Source of the DNA: Tilletia caries
Lineage: Eukaryota > Basidiomycota > Exobasidiomycetes > Tilletiales > Tilletiaceae
Direction of reading: 5' to 3'
DNA: 64,000 bases
NCBI GenBank assembly: GCA_032718865.1
Contig: JALUTQ010000039.1
Coordinates: forward strand, 992,001 to 1,056,000
In this document: positions 53,418 to 64,000 of the stretch, piece by piece
Position numbering within the stretch: the stretch's first letter is position 1
How the letters are laid out: every line of letters begins with the position of its first letter
The notes under the pieces: generated by a model
What the model saw: the letters and a program-made list of their open reading frames with translations, nothing else
Database searches by the model: none
What the model was told of the DNA's origin: nothing
Translations under genes and position numbers: made by a program

Positions 53418-55614
53418 TCACATCAACGGATGCCGCCCTGCTCCCGCGCCGGATCCCTCGGCCCGTGAGGAAGCAGCCTCGTCCGCCTCGCCGACAGCGC
53501 CAGACAAGTCCTCCGCACTGACGAATCTCGACGACCGTCGACTTCCAGTAGCCCGAGCAAGATGATGATCTGTCGTCTCCGATTGCGGCCCACTGGCAAA
53601 GCCTCCACCGCTTTCTCGCAGAAGCGCGTCCTCCGTATGTGTTGATCGAGCCTCGCCCAAGTTGGCCTGTGAGTTCGACCGGTACCCGTACGAGGAATAC
53701 CCCCCGTTGCCTTCCCTCAACAGCCACGATCCTCGTTTTCGATCAATGTCGCCTCCAGTTTCCGGTGTTCCGGTTTGCGGATCGAACCCCAACCGATCTT
53801 CGTTGACGATCATGTTGGCGAGCGCATCGGTGAACCCGGTCGCTTGCGACCTTCCCGTACCCAAAGACACACGTTGAGCCGCGGGACTGTCTTCCGCCGT
53901 CAGGGCTCTCGCTCCTCCCGCTTCCCTGTCATCAGCATCCATCGTTGTTAGACTCGACCGCCCATCCAATTCTCCTCCCGCAAGGGCGCCACCATGACCG
54001 CCAGCAGCAGGTCCACTCAACGAAGCGTCTCCGCCTCTTGTCGCCTGCACCCCATCAGCACTGTCGACGCCCACGTCATCTCCATCTCCATCGCCCAACT
54101 CCTTCTTGGCTGCCGCCTTTTGCTGCGCAAGCACATCCAACGTCTTGCGTTCCTTGACCTGACGAGCGGTCGCCAACAACCTTAAGAGATCACCGCGGGT
54201 CGGGATCAACAGATCCTGCGGCACAGGCGGCACGGAAAATCTCGGAGACGCAGCAAACGGTCGGACCGCAGAAGACGACGAAGACCAATCCCGGTACACC
54301 GGCACGCTTGCCGTTCCGAACATGAGCTCGGGAAGCTCTTCCTCCTCATCGTCCTTGTCCATATCGAAGCCGAACTCGCTCCTGTCATCTGACAACGGCA
54401 TCTCCAGCCCAGCGCCATCCTGAGCAGACTCCTCCGATTTGAAAAATGCCTCCCTTCGCGCCTCGGCAAAGCTCTTGGCGCTGGCAGCGGTCCGGACACT
54501 GCGCAAACTGGGCTCTCGCCTCGTTTTTCCCTTGTCATCGATCGAGTACTCCTCGTCAACTTCGTCGACCTTGCTCGTTGAGATATGAGCAGGATGGAGC
54601 GAAGGCTTGAGCTGTTTGGCAGAAGGGACGACAGTTTTGGGCGATGGCATCGCGATCAAGACTGTCACATTGACAGCCGCGGGTACTGGCGTTTCATTCA
54701 AAGCAGACATCGCGACGTCATCTCCGGCGGTTCCGTTGATGGCAGCACCCGCATTCGACGGGTTGTTGGTATCGGGCTCGGCGGAGGTTCCGAAGGCAGG
54801 GTTCGTCGTATTGCCTCGGTTTCTTCGCAGTAGCCTTCCGAGGCTTCCCCGTGCTGTTCCGTGAGCGTGGCCAAATTGTGTCTCCCCGTTTGCTTGTGTG
54901 GTCGCCGGGTTTGTCGTCCCCTTGCTCGAATTATCGGCTTTTGACCCATCGGGGGCGAGGGACGTGTAAAGCGGTGTTGGAAGAGACGCCGCAATGGGCT
55001 GTAGCAGGACGATCATGAGAAGGAGCGTGAGAACCCTGCGTAGGAAATGATATGAAATCGCAGGCGAGCAAGGTGCTCACCATGATTCCATCCCAATCAT
55101 GGAACTTTTCATCCTGTGGGCCGCGTGCCGCTTTCAGTCGCTGCAGCTGTTCCAAGTCGGCAATCGTAGCTTCCCAGAGCTTTGGCGGTACGAGATTGTC
55201 TTCAATCTCGCGGGTCGAGCCCAAAAGGCGGCCGCTACCGGTGATGTCTCCAGGCAAGAGTCCCAAGCGACGCAGTCGTCGATTCCGTACAAAGATGCGC
55301 AGAAGGACGAACGCGACGACGAGGACGAAAAGGGCGATTGCTGCGATGGCAAAGGCAAGAAAGGGAGCGGGAACGTTAGTGGTATTCACGAAGCCGTTGC
55401 TTCCTCCCCCGAATCCTCCTCCTGCTCCTGAGCTCGGCGATGTTGTGACGGTGAAGCCGCCGACGGTCGTCGTCTGCTGGCGTGGCTGCAACTCGGAGAC
55501 GCCTGAAGGTGCATCTGTTCGGGCGGCATAGTCGGAGCCTGAGGGTGTGGAGCGAACCTGTGTGTCTGGAGAAGCTTGTGCGTAAGACGTGCGCTGGGAC
55601 TGGCGACCGCGCAT
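53418..55614 (-). CDS. Single-pass membrane protein with long cytoplasmic tail, unknown family
   Basis: Two exons (55614-55081 and 54998-53418) joined in phase by an 83-nt GTGAGC...CTACAG intron at WDGIM|PIAASLPTPLY; an earlier CAG at 55036 would shift the frame. About 704 residues. The N-terminal 100 residues are Ser/Thr/Gly/Gln-rich, then FLAFAIAAIALFVLVVAFVL is one transmembrane helix followed by RNRRLRRLG, so the N-side should face outside. The tail contains DNLVPPKLWEATIADLEQLQ, acidic runs (MDKDDEEEELPELMFG) and a helical segment (TRGDLLRLLATARQVKERK). No enzymatic motif. The outside N-terminus implies a signal sequence, possibly the exon at 56110-56409. Confidence 0.7.
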
Positions 55615-56109
55615 AGTGGGAATTGTCGGAGTTGTGCCAGGTGCAACGTGCGTGCGTGCGGGAGTTACGAGTGGAGGAGGACGGAAAAGCAGGAGGGGGA
55701 GGGGGAGAAGAGAAGGGCAGGGACAGGGAACGATGTTACTAACCAATGATAAATGTCTGCGACAAGGGAAAAGGGGGCGAACCAGGGAAACACACCAGAA
55801 GGAGTGGTATAGTGAGTCAACGTACGTTCGCAAGTGCGACGGCAGATGTAGCAAACGAGTGCCACGTCATTTGCGTGCGGCGCATGGGAGAATGGGGGGG
55901 AGCAAAGGGCGGACCAACGTGAGCATGACCAAATGCAACAGATAAGGTGTTGCGTCCACAGTTCAACCAGAGGAAACGTAGATTCTCCACCGAGATATCC
56001 GTATGAGAACTGAGCCCAAACACTCGTCACCGACGAAGGCAGGTTATCGAGAGTGGGCTGGGTAGGGAGAGGGTGGTTCGGAGGGCAGGAAGAATAGAAA
56101 CCAACTCAC

Positions 56110-56409
56110 AAATACGCTGAGAGCCGTGGTGGGTCGACCATTTGGGTCAAATGGAGCGGCTGAGTTGCTCGGTGACGGCGACGTCGTGTTCGTGTTCTGA
56201 CGTCGATCGTAGACAGCGCGAGGGACGAGATAGGCAGCCGGCGTGGGTTGCCCAGGTTGAAAGGCGAGCTGATCTGGCGCTGTGCCATCTCCTGTGGGAG
56301 CTGCAAGCACATGGGCTGGAGAGGAGAGCAGCAGCGCAAGGCCGGCCGCAGTCAAGGTAACGAAGATGCCTGCGAGAGCAGGCGCACGGTGAGACATCGT
56401 CTTGACCAT
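56110..56409 (-). CDS. Signal-peptide exon, possibly 5' exon of the membrane protein gene
   Basis: ATG 56409 (or 56398, MSHRAPALAG) leads into AGIFVTLTAAGLALLLSSPA and an AxA-like cleavage site at VLAAP, then a Gln/Asn/Ser/Pro-rich stretch (RRQNTNTTSPSPSNSAAPF) and a phase-0 GTGAGT donor at 56109. A phase-0 acceptor CGCCAG exists at 55600, inside the first exon of the downstream gene, and would fuse this signal peptide to SQRTSYAQAS. This would make a type I membrane protein with a 510-nt intron. A small independent secreted-protein gene with an exon near 56011 is the alternative. Confidence 0.45.
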
Positions 56410-56844
56410 CGCGGGACCACCGTTCACGACGACGGCGATGCTGTTGGCTGACAGGTCTGTGTTCCTGGTCCAGCTCTTGCAAGAACGACGGCGACGACTT
56501 GCAGGCGAGATGGGATGACGTTCACGGCGTGGCGCACGGTGCGGAGACGTGAAATGAGAAGACGGCGGCGAGTTCGAACGGGGATTGTTGCTGAAGTTGA
56601 TGAGGTGAGATCTGAGCTGAAGGTGGGACGACATCAGCGGTCATCGTTTCTCCCTTGGCTGTCTGCATGGCAACTGACAGACAACACCCCCGACCTCGTC
56701 AACCACGCTCTCAGAACGATGCACAACAGATCTGGGTAAAATTGATACGTGATAGAACATTAAGACGCAGCAGAAAGGTCCGAATAAGGCAGCTACGGTG
56801 GTATATAAAGAGATTCATATGGTCGGCAGCGATGAGGTTTGAAA

Positions 56845-58779
56845 TCACTTCTTCGCGGCTACCTTGGCGGCTGGAGTTAGCCGTTTGCGCTCCAGAATGA
56901 TCCAGATGGGGAAGGTGAGGCCAAGGATAAGGAACCATACCCAGAGGATTCCGAAGTGGTAGAGAATGAGGACATGCTGTTCGCGTAGCAAATCAGATCG
57001 CGTGTCAGTGACGGGCGGCGAGAGGGAAGCTCGTACACGCTGAAACTCACCTTGCCCGTGTTGAAAATGATGCAGGTGTAAATAGACTTGAGATGGAAGA
57101 ACGGCAGCGCGTATCCATAGCGGTAGAAGTGGGGTTGAAGAGCGGTTGGCAAGACCACGGTCGACACATTCGCAATGATGAGCTGGATGAGACAGAGAGA
57201 ACAGTCCGGGCTAGGTCAGCGACTGATTCATGGGAATACGTTAAAGGCGGTGATGGTGTAAAACTCACGACAATAAGGACTGGGCGAGAGAGAGAAAGGA
57301 ACCCGACTAAGTAAGTCGCGTGTTCACATGATCACTTTAAGGGCGGGAAGAGTGCAATACTTACAGAAGCCGATGAATTGCTGACCCACGAGGCAGAGTG
57401 CGCACTCGATGATGAGACCGAGAACGACCATACCGCACCACGTCGCCGCCGCGAAGGTCATGAATCCTGCGCCGTAGCCAAGCTTCCACCTGTAGACCAT
57501 CAGGACGGAGGATCAAAGACCGTTAAGTACACCACCATATACACGTGCCCGCGATGCGTAAAGCTCGTCCCCACTTACCCGTTGAAGTCCAGCTGGAAGG
57601 GCAGGTTGAGCATCGAGTAGTTAAAGCTCAGGACGAGGTACATCGTGATGGGAATGAGGAACCGCATCGCGATGAGCGAGGAGATCTTGAGCTTGCTCTG
57701 GATCGCTTGGCGCATGCCGAAGTTGCCCAATGTCACGTTGAGTGCAAGGATGACGATGTAGATGAGACTGTCGGTATGGATCGGCAGTGCATAGCGTGAG
57801 CAAAGAATCCCCATCTAACATCAAGATCGGACAAGGCGGTGTGCCTTGCCCAAAGAAAAACTCACCCGACGAAAGTGGGAGCTGTGGCAACGGGCTGGTT
57901 GAATGGCCTCAGATTTTCCGGCGTCGCAACGATCGGATTCGCAATCGTCTGTGGTGCCCGAGCCAGGGCTGAAACTGCTGTCGCATTTCCCGCAATTTGC
58001 GTCAGGTAATCCGCAGCCAATTGACTTGCCAACCTGGAGAATGTCATCGTCAAGAGTTGCTGAGTTGGTGAGAGCACGTAGCCGGGCACGGCAGTGTTGG
58101 ATCGTGCTTCGGAGTAGTACATCATCACTTGGCCCTGCGATGACCAGCTTGCGTCTCCATTCGCTCGAGCAGTGAACAACCGAGCCGTGACATCCTGTGT
58201 GATCTCGACGGCCATCCAAGCCTTCTCGTCCACGGCGACCGCATGCTGAACGTCGGCGGCTGTGGGATACTGGGCCGGATCGATGACCTGCCAGTTCAGG
58301 TGCTTGAACTCATTGTTGAGCTTAGACTCCAGAAGGGCTGAGATTGTTGTATTACCGATCGTTCCGCCTGCAGAGTCTCTGTTGATGATCCAAGCCTCGA
58401 GTTCGCCCGTCTTGGTGTTTGCCTTCCACAGAGAGCCCCAGTAGACCGCCATGACTGGGTTAAGAAGAAACTGCGTTTGAGCAATCGGCCATCGGAAAGC
58501 ATGTACTTGTCAAAGAAAACACTCACTACCCCAGATCAAAAGTATGATCAAGAAGGTCAACTTGGCAATACCGGCCAGGTATGTCTTTCGCTCCTGGGCG
58601 AGTTCGGGAGCCCAGAAGTTGTAGAGCTGCGGATGGCTGTCATCCTCGGTGGACTGGTCGGGTACCGCATTCTTCTCGGGATCAACATTGCTGGATGGCC
58701 GGGACGGTTGGTCGTGCTCGGTACGGTGTGGACTGACAGATTCGGTCCGAGAGCTTCTCTGGTCCTCAGTGGGATTCAT
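56845..58779 (-). CDS. SNG1/DUF3533 multidrug-resistance membrane protein
   Basis: Seven exons (58779-58530, 58454-57866, 57767-57589, 57489-57365, 57279-57269, 57182-57051, 56976-56845). Sng1-type proteins are plasma-membrane proteins linked to drug and nitrosoguanidine resistance and phospholipid asymmetry. The start MNPTEDQRSSRT gives a charged cytosolic head; LTFLIILLIW|VMAVYWGSLW is the first membrane helix. A large extracytoplasmic domain follows (ALLESKLNNEFKHLNWQVID, YYSEARSNTAVPGYVLSP), then four or five helices (LIYIVILALNVTLGNFG, MRFLIPITMYLVLSFNYS, LGYGAGFMTFAAATWCGM) and the signature PHFYRYGYALPFFHLKSIY. Exon 5 is an 11-nt micro-exon that keeps FIGFFLIVLIIAN in phase. The C-terminus is basic (ERKRLTPAAKVAAKK). 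Confidence 0.9.
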
Positions 58780-59614
58780 GTTGGAGATGCTGACAGATTG
58801 CAATCTGAATGTGATGGGAAGAGAATTGACAGGAGAGGATCAGCGGTCAGGAAGTAAAGCGCACCGGGATTGGTGAAATGCGGAGGCCAGAGATGGAGGG
58901 AGGCCGCTGGTCCAGCTCTTTATGTAGTGGTCGCGGAACGAGTCCAACTGTCGAAAGAGCTGCTTACCGCTTACCTTTCGCCCCCACGTCCCGGTCTCTC
59001 CACCGCTGCTTCGGACCTTCGGGCTGAACTCGATGACAACTCACCACAGACTGAGAAGACCTCGGAAGGCGGAAGTGCCAAGTGGAACATGCACAGAGTA
59101 CCATCGGACCGAAGCAGGAAAGAAGTGCTGCTGACGATGAGCCTGGTGAAAATGAGGCGATGAGCAGGGCCATCGGAGTTGGAGCTCACGTCCGGGAGGC
59201 TTGGCTTTTCAGACCAAAGTCCGATACCCCCGATCGGCCATCTTCGGCCGGTTCAAATTCTCACAGACAGACAGAACGTCGCCCAGTCCGCGCTCTACGA
59301 TCCACAACTCCCTTTGTGAATTGTATATGCCTTTGTCTGTCCTTCCTCTGCTGGTCTGCTGGGTGGACGGATGTTCAGGCCGCAGGCGAAGCAAAGTGAC
59401 TCTGATCGTTAGATATTGTCACTGTGAGCTCCGCCCTCTCCCCTCTTCCCTCGCAGGCAGGCTAGAAACGGGCCATCACTACTTCCTTTCCTGCGACCCT
59501 ATGCCGACTAACGACTTTCAGCGCTCGCACACGAAGGCCTGCGGACGTACGCTGGTGCCAAGTCTGCCTTGGTTGAGATGAACCAGAGGCCCGGCCGACG
59601 TCCGATGTCCGACG

Positions 59615-59650
<36 letters not shown>

Positions 59651-61887
59651 CGGCCGTCACCATGTCGGCGCCAGCTTGTGTTCCAAGGCTTATAGTCTCC
59701 GAGCTCAGGTCATGGTTCGCCTTGGATCAGCCACCGCTTTGTTTGCACCTCACCCTGGTCAGGTCATCGTCACGCCGCACGTCTGACAGCACCGCTCGCG
59801 GCCTCGGAAACGGCGCCATCAAAACCGACGACCTCAATAAGAAATTTTCTATCCAACTCGCACTCTTGCCGCCCCTCAACATTCACGCCTACCTTGTCGA
59901 ACCGCAAGTCTCTTGGTAACACTTTGCAGCAGAAATGGTCCCCAAGTCACGAATGACGCGATAAGACAGCGCCTTCGTCGCGAGCGAGAGCGAGAAGCTC
60001 ATGTCTCTCAACTTTGCTTTTCAGGATTAGGACGTTCAAGACGGGCTGACTCTTTCTTTCTCTTGCACCAGCCACCTGCAGGACATTGCCATCTGAACGA
60101 GTTCGCGACAAGCGCACAAGAGGCCAAACGTAGACGCGGCTGCTGTGCAATCCCCTTCGCGGTCGCGCAGCGAATACGTGGCGGTAACAGCCTCAAACGC
60201 CTACACATTCAAGATGCGCTGGACGTCCACTTGAGAGAATGCCAGTACTGATGTCCTCACCTCTTCGCACCCCAGCCCTCAACATGCAGCTTAACAGTCA
60301 ACCAAACGAGAAGGTCAGGCGTGACAGCCATCCAGGTATCATCGATCACCTCGGTTCCGCATCACAAAGGAGGACGGCGAGCAAACGATTCCAACGCAGT
60401 GCGAATATCTCTAATGGACACCGCCTTCGTTCAATACCCCTGGCTCCGCTCCCACTATACTTGCGACACAAGACCGCCCCTTCCTCTCTGGACCTCTTTC
60501 GACCTTGTGGTACGTGCGTACTACGATGAACTCGTTCGGACCCTCCGACACTGCTGAGAAGCGACGTGCGGATGTGACGGTCACCATTGACCACAAGGCA
60601 TCACTTCCACATTGCAAACTCTGCCAGTACATCCATGGCCTTGTCGCCGAGCCTCTCTCCTGGCAGAAGGACCCTCTTTGCTGGAACCTTATCAGCCCGG
60701 CCTATACTGCTTCTTAGCAATTATACGATAGGGTGGTGCCCAGGAAGTAATAGTCGAGACTCGAGACTCGAGAGCCTGAGGACAAAGTGGCATGTGGGAG
60801 GCCATGTGGCGTACGTCCAGGCACAACCAGAAACGGTCCCTGCTGTTCCTCTATAGCGATTTCAAATTCAATTTACCGCCGGTCCGTTCCTGGTTACTCC
60901 GCAGTCCCGCAGTTCCCGCCGGCCCAGGCACACGAAGACAAGTCAGCAACTTCACGCTTCACCGCTTCACCACTCCCGCGCTCGCGGGGGAAGAGCATGC
61001 AACTGCCTGTTTGGGTCTGTTGACCTGCGATCTGACGCTCAAACGCCTGGCACGGCTCGCCGCCCGACACGACACGACGAGGTGAGAAGTGAGCGCATGG
61101 ACGCAAGGTGGTCCAGCAAGCAGCGATCGAGGACGACAGATACGGGATACCGGATGATTCTGTGGTCGCCTCAACGTCTCGTCACTTTGGTCTGCAGTCG
61201 TCTCCGAAACCTCTCAGGGGGCTCCCCTCACCTGACTGTCACGTCCAGCGTCCCACCAACCGCGACTGCCGACTGCCCGCAGCTTGCACCGCCATCGGCA
61301 CTCCGCACTCACGAATGAATCTGCGACTTCAGCGCTTCAGCGTTCAGCAGGGACCGCCAGAAACATGCTGCATGCAGACAAGCTTCCCTATGGCCTGCTT
61401 CTCAAAATGTCTCATCGTCGCTCATCGCGCTCTCGCTGGCAGCTGGACACTCTAACTAGAGCAAGTAAGGTCCATCTTCAAATTGCAAACAATGGTAAGG
61501 ATAAAATCACTCACCAACATCTTGTTTTGGTGTACTCCGCTTTGCTGTGCCTTCGATCCCTCCTCCCTTTCTCGTTATGCAACGTAACCTTGCTCAACGC
61601 CCAACAACTGCTATCATTGGTCAGCTGGAGCTTCAGAGGACTGAACCGACTGCAGGCCCATACTGCTGACAGCTTCCCGAACCTGATGTGTATAAGACTG
61701 GCTCACACTTCATTGCGTCCCTACTCCCCCCTCACTCCTCCCAACCCATCTTCTTGACCAAATCTTTCACGAGCAGATTTCCCTTGGGACTCCTCTCTTC
61801 CACTTCACCAACACGCTTGCTGGACATATCAAGAGGAAAGACATCGACTCGTCCTGCGTGTCCTAGGTCCACAAGTCTACCGACACG
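58780..61887. other. 3.1-kb stretch without recognised genes
   Basis: The largest gene-poor interval outside transposons. It holds a (GAACAC)5 microsatellite at 59621-59650 and a short GAGACTCGA repeat at 60757-60773. Candidate frames (for example 59569-59919 and 60587-60856 on the plus strand) lack motifs or convincing splice chains. It may hide a non-coding transcript or a fast-evolving small gene; I see none I can support. Confidence 0.5.
59621..59650. repeat. (GAACAC)5 microsatellite
   Basis: Five tandem hexamers GAACAC. Confidence 0.9.
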
Positions 61888-63493
61888 ATGCAACTGAAGT
61901 TCGGTGTCCTCGTCTCCGTAGTTGCATTCGCTGCTTCGACACACGCCGCCAAATTCGGCGATCGGTATTGTAAGAGCGGCCTCTGCATCAGCGCGGTCTA
62001 CGATGACCAGGCCATGAATGTGAACTACACGGCCATCTTTACAGGCTCTTCTGTCGGCTGGATCGGAGTCGGCCAAGGCAAGCAGATGCCTGGTGCCAAC
62101 ATGATGGTGAGATTCCACATGAAGGGGCAAAAGGTCCTTGAACTGTGGTTTACTGATCAGCTCTGCACGTTATCTCAACAGGTTGGCTGGCCAATGCCAG
62201 ATGGCAGTGTCGTTCTTTCTCAGCGTACAACGACAGCGCATGTGGAGCCGACGACTCAACAGATCAAGGCTCAGGCATTCGTTCCTCATCTTGATGCCTC
62301 AACAACAAGTACGTTTTCGATACGCTTCCCTGATTCATTTTTGCTTCCTCTTCCGTCTTCATTCCCTTTGCTATCTTAGTACAGTCCGCTGAACGATGAA
62401 AGCTCCCATCCCTGTCTCTCTTATCACAGATTCATCCATGACGGTTCTCAGCTGGTCTTTCCCCGTTCAAGCCGGCTTCGCCTCTTCGAAAACATCTCAC
62501 ATCTGGGCGATGAGCTCTACGTCGCCTAACTCAGCTGATGCCAGCGCCTCGATCGTCAGACACAACCATGATGGGACCATAAATCTGGACCTGACAAAAG
62601 CTCTCAGCACATACGCTCCGGCTCCGGCCTCCGGCACAGGAACGGGCTCGGCACCAGCTTCAGCTACAGCTTCGACGACGAGCAGCGACTCTTCTTCCTC
62701 CTCTTCCGGTTCGGACAGCCAGGACGCTGAGCCAGTGCTACGGGATCTGAGCGATCGATCGGTTCGCTGTGAGTGTTGACGCAAGATCGGAGAGCTGCCT
62801 TCAATCAAGATCTGATGGTTGTAACGTTCGATTTGGTTCACAGTGTACCTTGCCCACATGATTGTGATGGCGATTGCCTGGATGGGCCTAGTGGTACGTT
62901 CGACTTGATGAAGTTTCTCTTACGTTCCTCAGTTGTCCCGTCACTCACATCCTTCTTGCGATCACTTATGGATCTCCTTCTCTCTTCAGCCGGCCGGTAT
63001 CCTCGTCGGCCGCTTCGGACGGACACTCTTCCCAAACTCGTGGTTCAAGGTCCACCGAGCCGTCCAACTCTCCGCAGTCCTTCTGATCATCGCCGGCTTC
63101 GTCCTCGCCTATAACGCCGTCGATTCCGTCGGCGATCCACATTTCGAGGGCACCCACCAACGTGTCGGTCTGCTCATGTTCGTCTTGGTCATCATCCAGG
63201 CGTTCTGGGGACAAATCGGGCACGCCATCTTCCACTCGCGCGGACAACGTTGGGTCAACTTTGGTCACATCTTCTTGGGTGTGGTCCTCTTCTTCGGCCT
63301 ATCACTTTGGCAGGTCCGGACCGGACTTCAGGAGTGGACGTGGAGCCCGCCGAAAAGTGTGGCAAACATCATCTTCCCGGTTTGGTTCGGTGTCATCACG
63401 GCCGCTTGGCTGCTCGGCCTCTTGCTGCTCCCTCGTCCGCAGAAGAAGGCTGACGTTTCCTTGGAGATGGTACCCACCTCCAGATCTCTTTAA
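61888..63493 (+). CDS. DOMON-cytochrome b561 membrane protein
   Basis: Five exons (61888-62106, 62182-62308, 62430-62768, 62844-62893, 62990-63493), about 412 residues. A signal peptide (MQLKFGVLVSVVAFAASTHA) precedes a DOMON haem-binding domain: DQAMNVNYTAIFTGSSVGWI, GVGQGKQMPGANMM with a possible Met ligand, then DGSVVLSQRTTTAHVEP and TVLSWSFPVQAG. A Ser/Thr-rich linker leads to a cytochrome b561 core with its four His ligands: YLAHMIVMAIAW, SWFKVHRAVQLS, GTHQRVGLLMF and WVNFGHIFLGV. Such proteins pass electrons across a membrane, often as ascorbate-dependent ferric reductases; the acceptor here is unknown. It converges on the SNG1-like gene at the window edge. Confidence 0.9.
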
Positions 63494-63624
63494 CTACCTC
63501 TCTCTTTCCTTTTTAATCGTGATTCGCTCCAGCTGATCTCGAATGCCAACGTATCTCGAATTGCATTGCATCGTCACCGCTTCGACTCAATATCATGGGA
63601 CTAAATGTCATAACCAGTGCCCTT

Positions 63625-64000
63625 TCATGACCGAAAAGTCGAGCTAGATTTGACCTGTGCCTTCTCTCGTTCTTGCGCGTAACCCTTTTCTTCCGAGGCT
63701 GTGGTGGGAGGGCGAGATGGATGGGGACGGAGGTCATCGACCCGCATTTCTGCCTTCTCCCGAGCCTTGGCCCCGCGTCGGCGCTCCAGCACGATCCAGA
63801 GAGGATATGTGGCGAGAAGCACGGCAATCCACGCGAACAGGACGCCGAAATGGTAGAGGACGAGGATATGCTGTGGATTGCAAAATGGGTTCAGTGATTT
63901 AGTCAACTTCAGTCCGAAAAGCCCTGGATGCCAGCTGACCTTGCCCGCGTTGAAGACGACGTGGACGTAGATGCTCCTCAGATGGAAGAACGGCATCGCG
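63625..64000 (-). CDS. Second SNG1/DUF3533 protein, C-terminal part (cut by window edge)
   Basis: The exon entering from the right edge ends at 63940 with MPFFHLRSIYVHVVFNAGK, and the last exon (63870-63625) reads HILVLYHFGVLFAWIAVLLA and PLWIVLERRRGAKAREKAEM. These match, at the same intron position, PFFHLKSIY...FNTGK|HVLILYHFG of the gene at 56845-58779. This is a paralog in the same orientation, about 5 kb away, with a longer basic/acidic tail (HPSRPPTTASEEKGYAQE). The N-terminal part lies outside the window. Confidence 0.88.
   Translation of the reverse strand, partial: AMPFFHLRSIYVHVVFNAGKVSWHPGLFGLKLTKSLNPFCNPQHILVLYHFGVLFAWIAVLLATYPLWIVLERRRGAKAREKAEMRVDDLRPHPSRPPTTASEEKGYAQEREKAQVKSSSTFRS

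Noticed and set aside
55035..55081. Short intron 55036-55080 in the membrane protein gene
   Set aside because: Using the CAG at 55036 shifts the frame; the later CTACAG acceptor before 54998 keeps phase and gives a natural join.
59569..59919. 116-aa plus-strand protein gene
   Set aside because: Part of it is translated microsatellite, and it has no splice structure or recognisable motif.
1..64000. CRISPR arrays, prokaryotic operons, riboswitches
   Set aside because: Intron-rich eukaryotic genes throughout; no regularly spaced direct repeats were seen.

Overview
The window is nuclear DNA of a fungus, most likely a basidiomycete. Genes are split by many short introns (about 50-80 nt, usually GTGAGT...CAG), and NEDD8, EFM4, LAS1, CCT6, BUB3, BRF1, an Sds3-like protein, SCOT and a PGC1-like phosphodiesterase are all recognisable with this architecture. 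I cannot place it below phylum. Coordinates come from reading splice sites by eye; no alignment or RNA evidence was available.

Layout. 0-5.5 kb is a run of damaged or odd genes: a delta-9 desaturase with a stop codon, two frame breaks and an aborted cytochrome b5 tail; a protein kinase cut off before its catalytic loop; a histone H3 variant with a rewritten tail (K9 to R); and a frame-broken GMC oxidoreductase. 6-9.3 kb holds an orphan 314-aa protein and a faint mini-exon gene. 10-22 kb is a compact housekeeping block with alternating divergent and convergent pairs: an NTF2-like/Spo12-like gene, NEDD8, EFM4, LAS1, CCT6, BUB3 and BRF1.

22.3-34.8 kb is a transposon island. Inside what looks like one small old inverted-repeat element (about 0.93 kb when emptied) sit three younger insertions, each with its own target-site duplication. 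They are a 4.75-kb Mutator-like element (9-bp TSD) that itself contains an 800-bp hAT-type MITE (8-bp TSD); a 4.2-kb PIF/Harbinger element (TAA TSD); and a 2.6-kb LTR element (identical 256-bp LTRs, 5-bp TSD GGGTG). The LTR element has no visible gag or pol but carries an intronless 580-aa FHA-like protein gene in the sense direction. This LTR-bounded FHA gene is the most unusual thing in the window.

35.4-42.4 kb returns to ordinary genes (Sds3-like HDAC-complex subunit, SCOT, OCA-type phosphatase). A second, nearly identical Mutator-like copy in opposite orientation lies at 42.8-46.8 kb, followed by a 449-bp TA-flanked MITE. 47.8-64 kb holds a GPP/DOG-type HAD phosphatase, a glycerophosphodiester phosphodiesterase, an orphan membrane protein (with a possible upstream signal-peptide exon), two SNG1/DUF3533 transporters (the second cut by the window edge) and a DOMON-cytochrome b561 protein. 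The genes do not form one pathway. The housekeeping block covers neddylation, chaperonin, rRNA processing, checkpoint and Pol III functions, and the right end is rich in membrane and lipid functions.

The two Mutator copies differ mainly by one-base changes in homopolymer runs, which break both transposase frames at different places. This may be real decay or homopolymer error in the assembly, and it should temper any pseudogene call that rests on a single-base indel.
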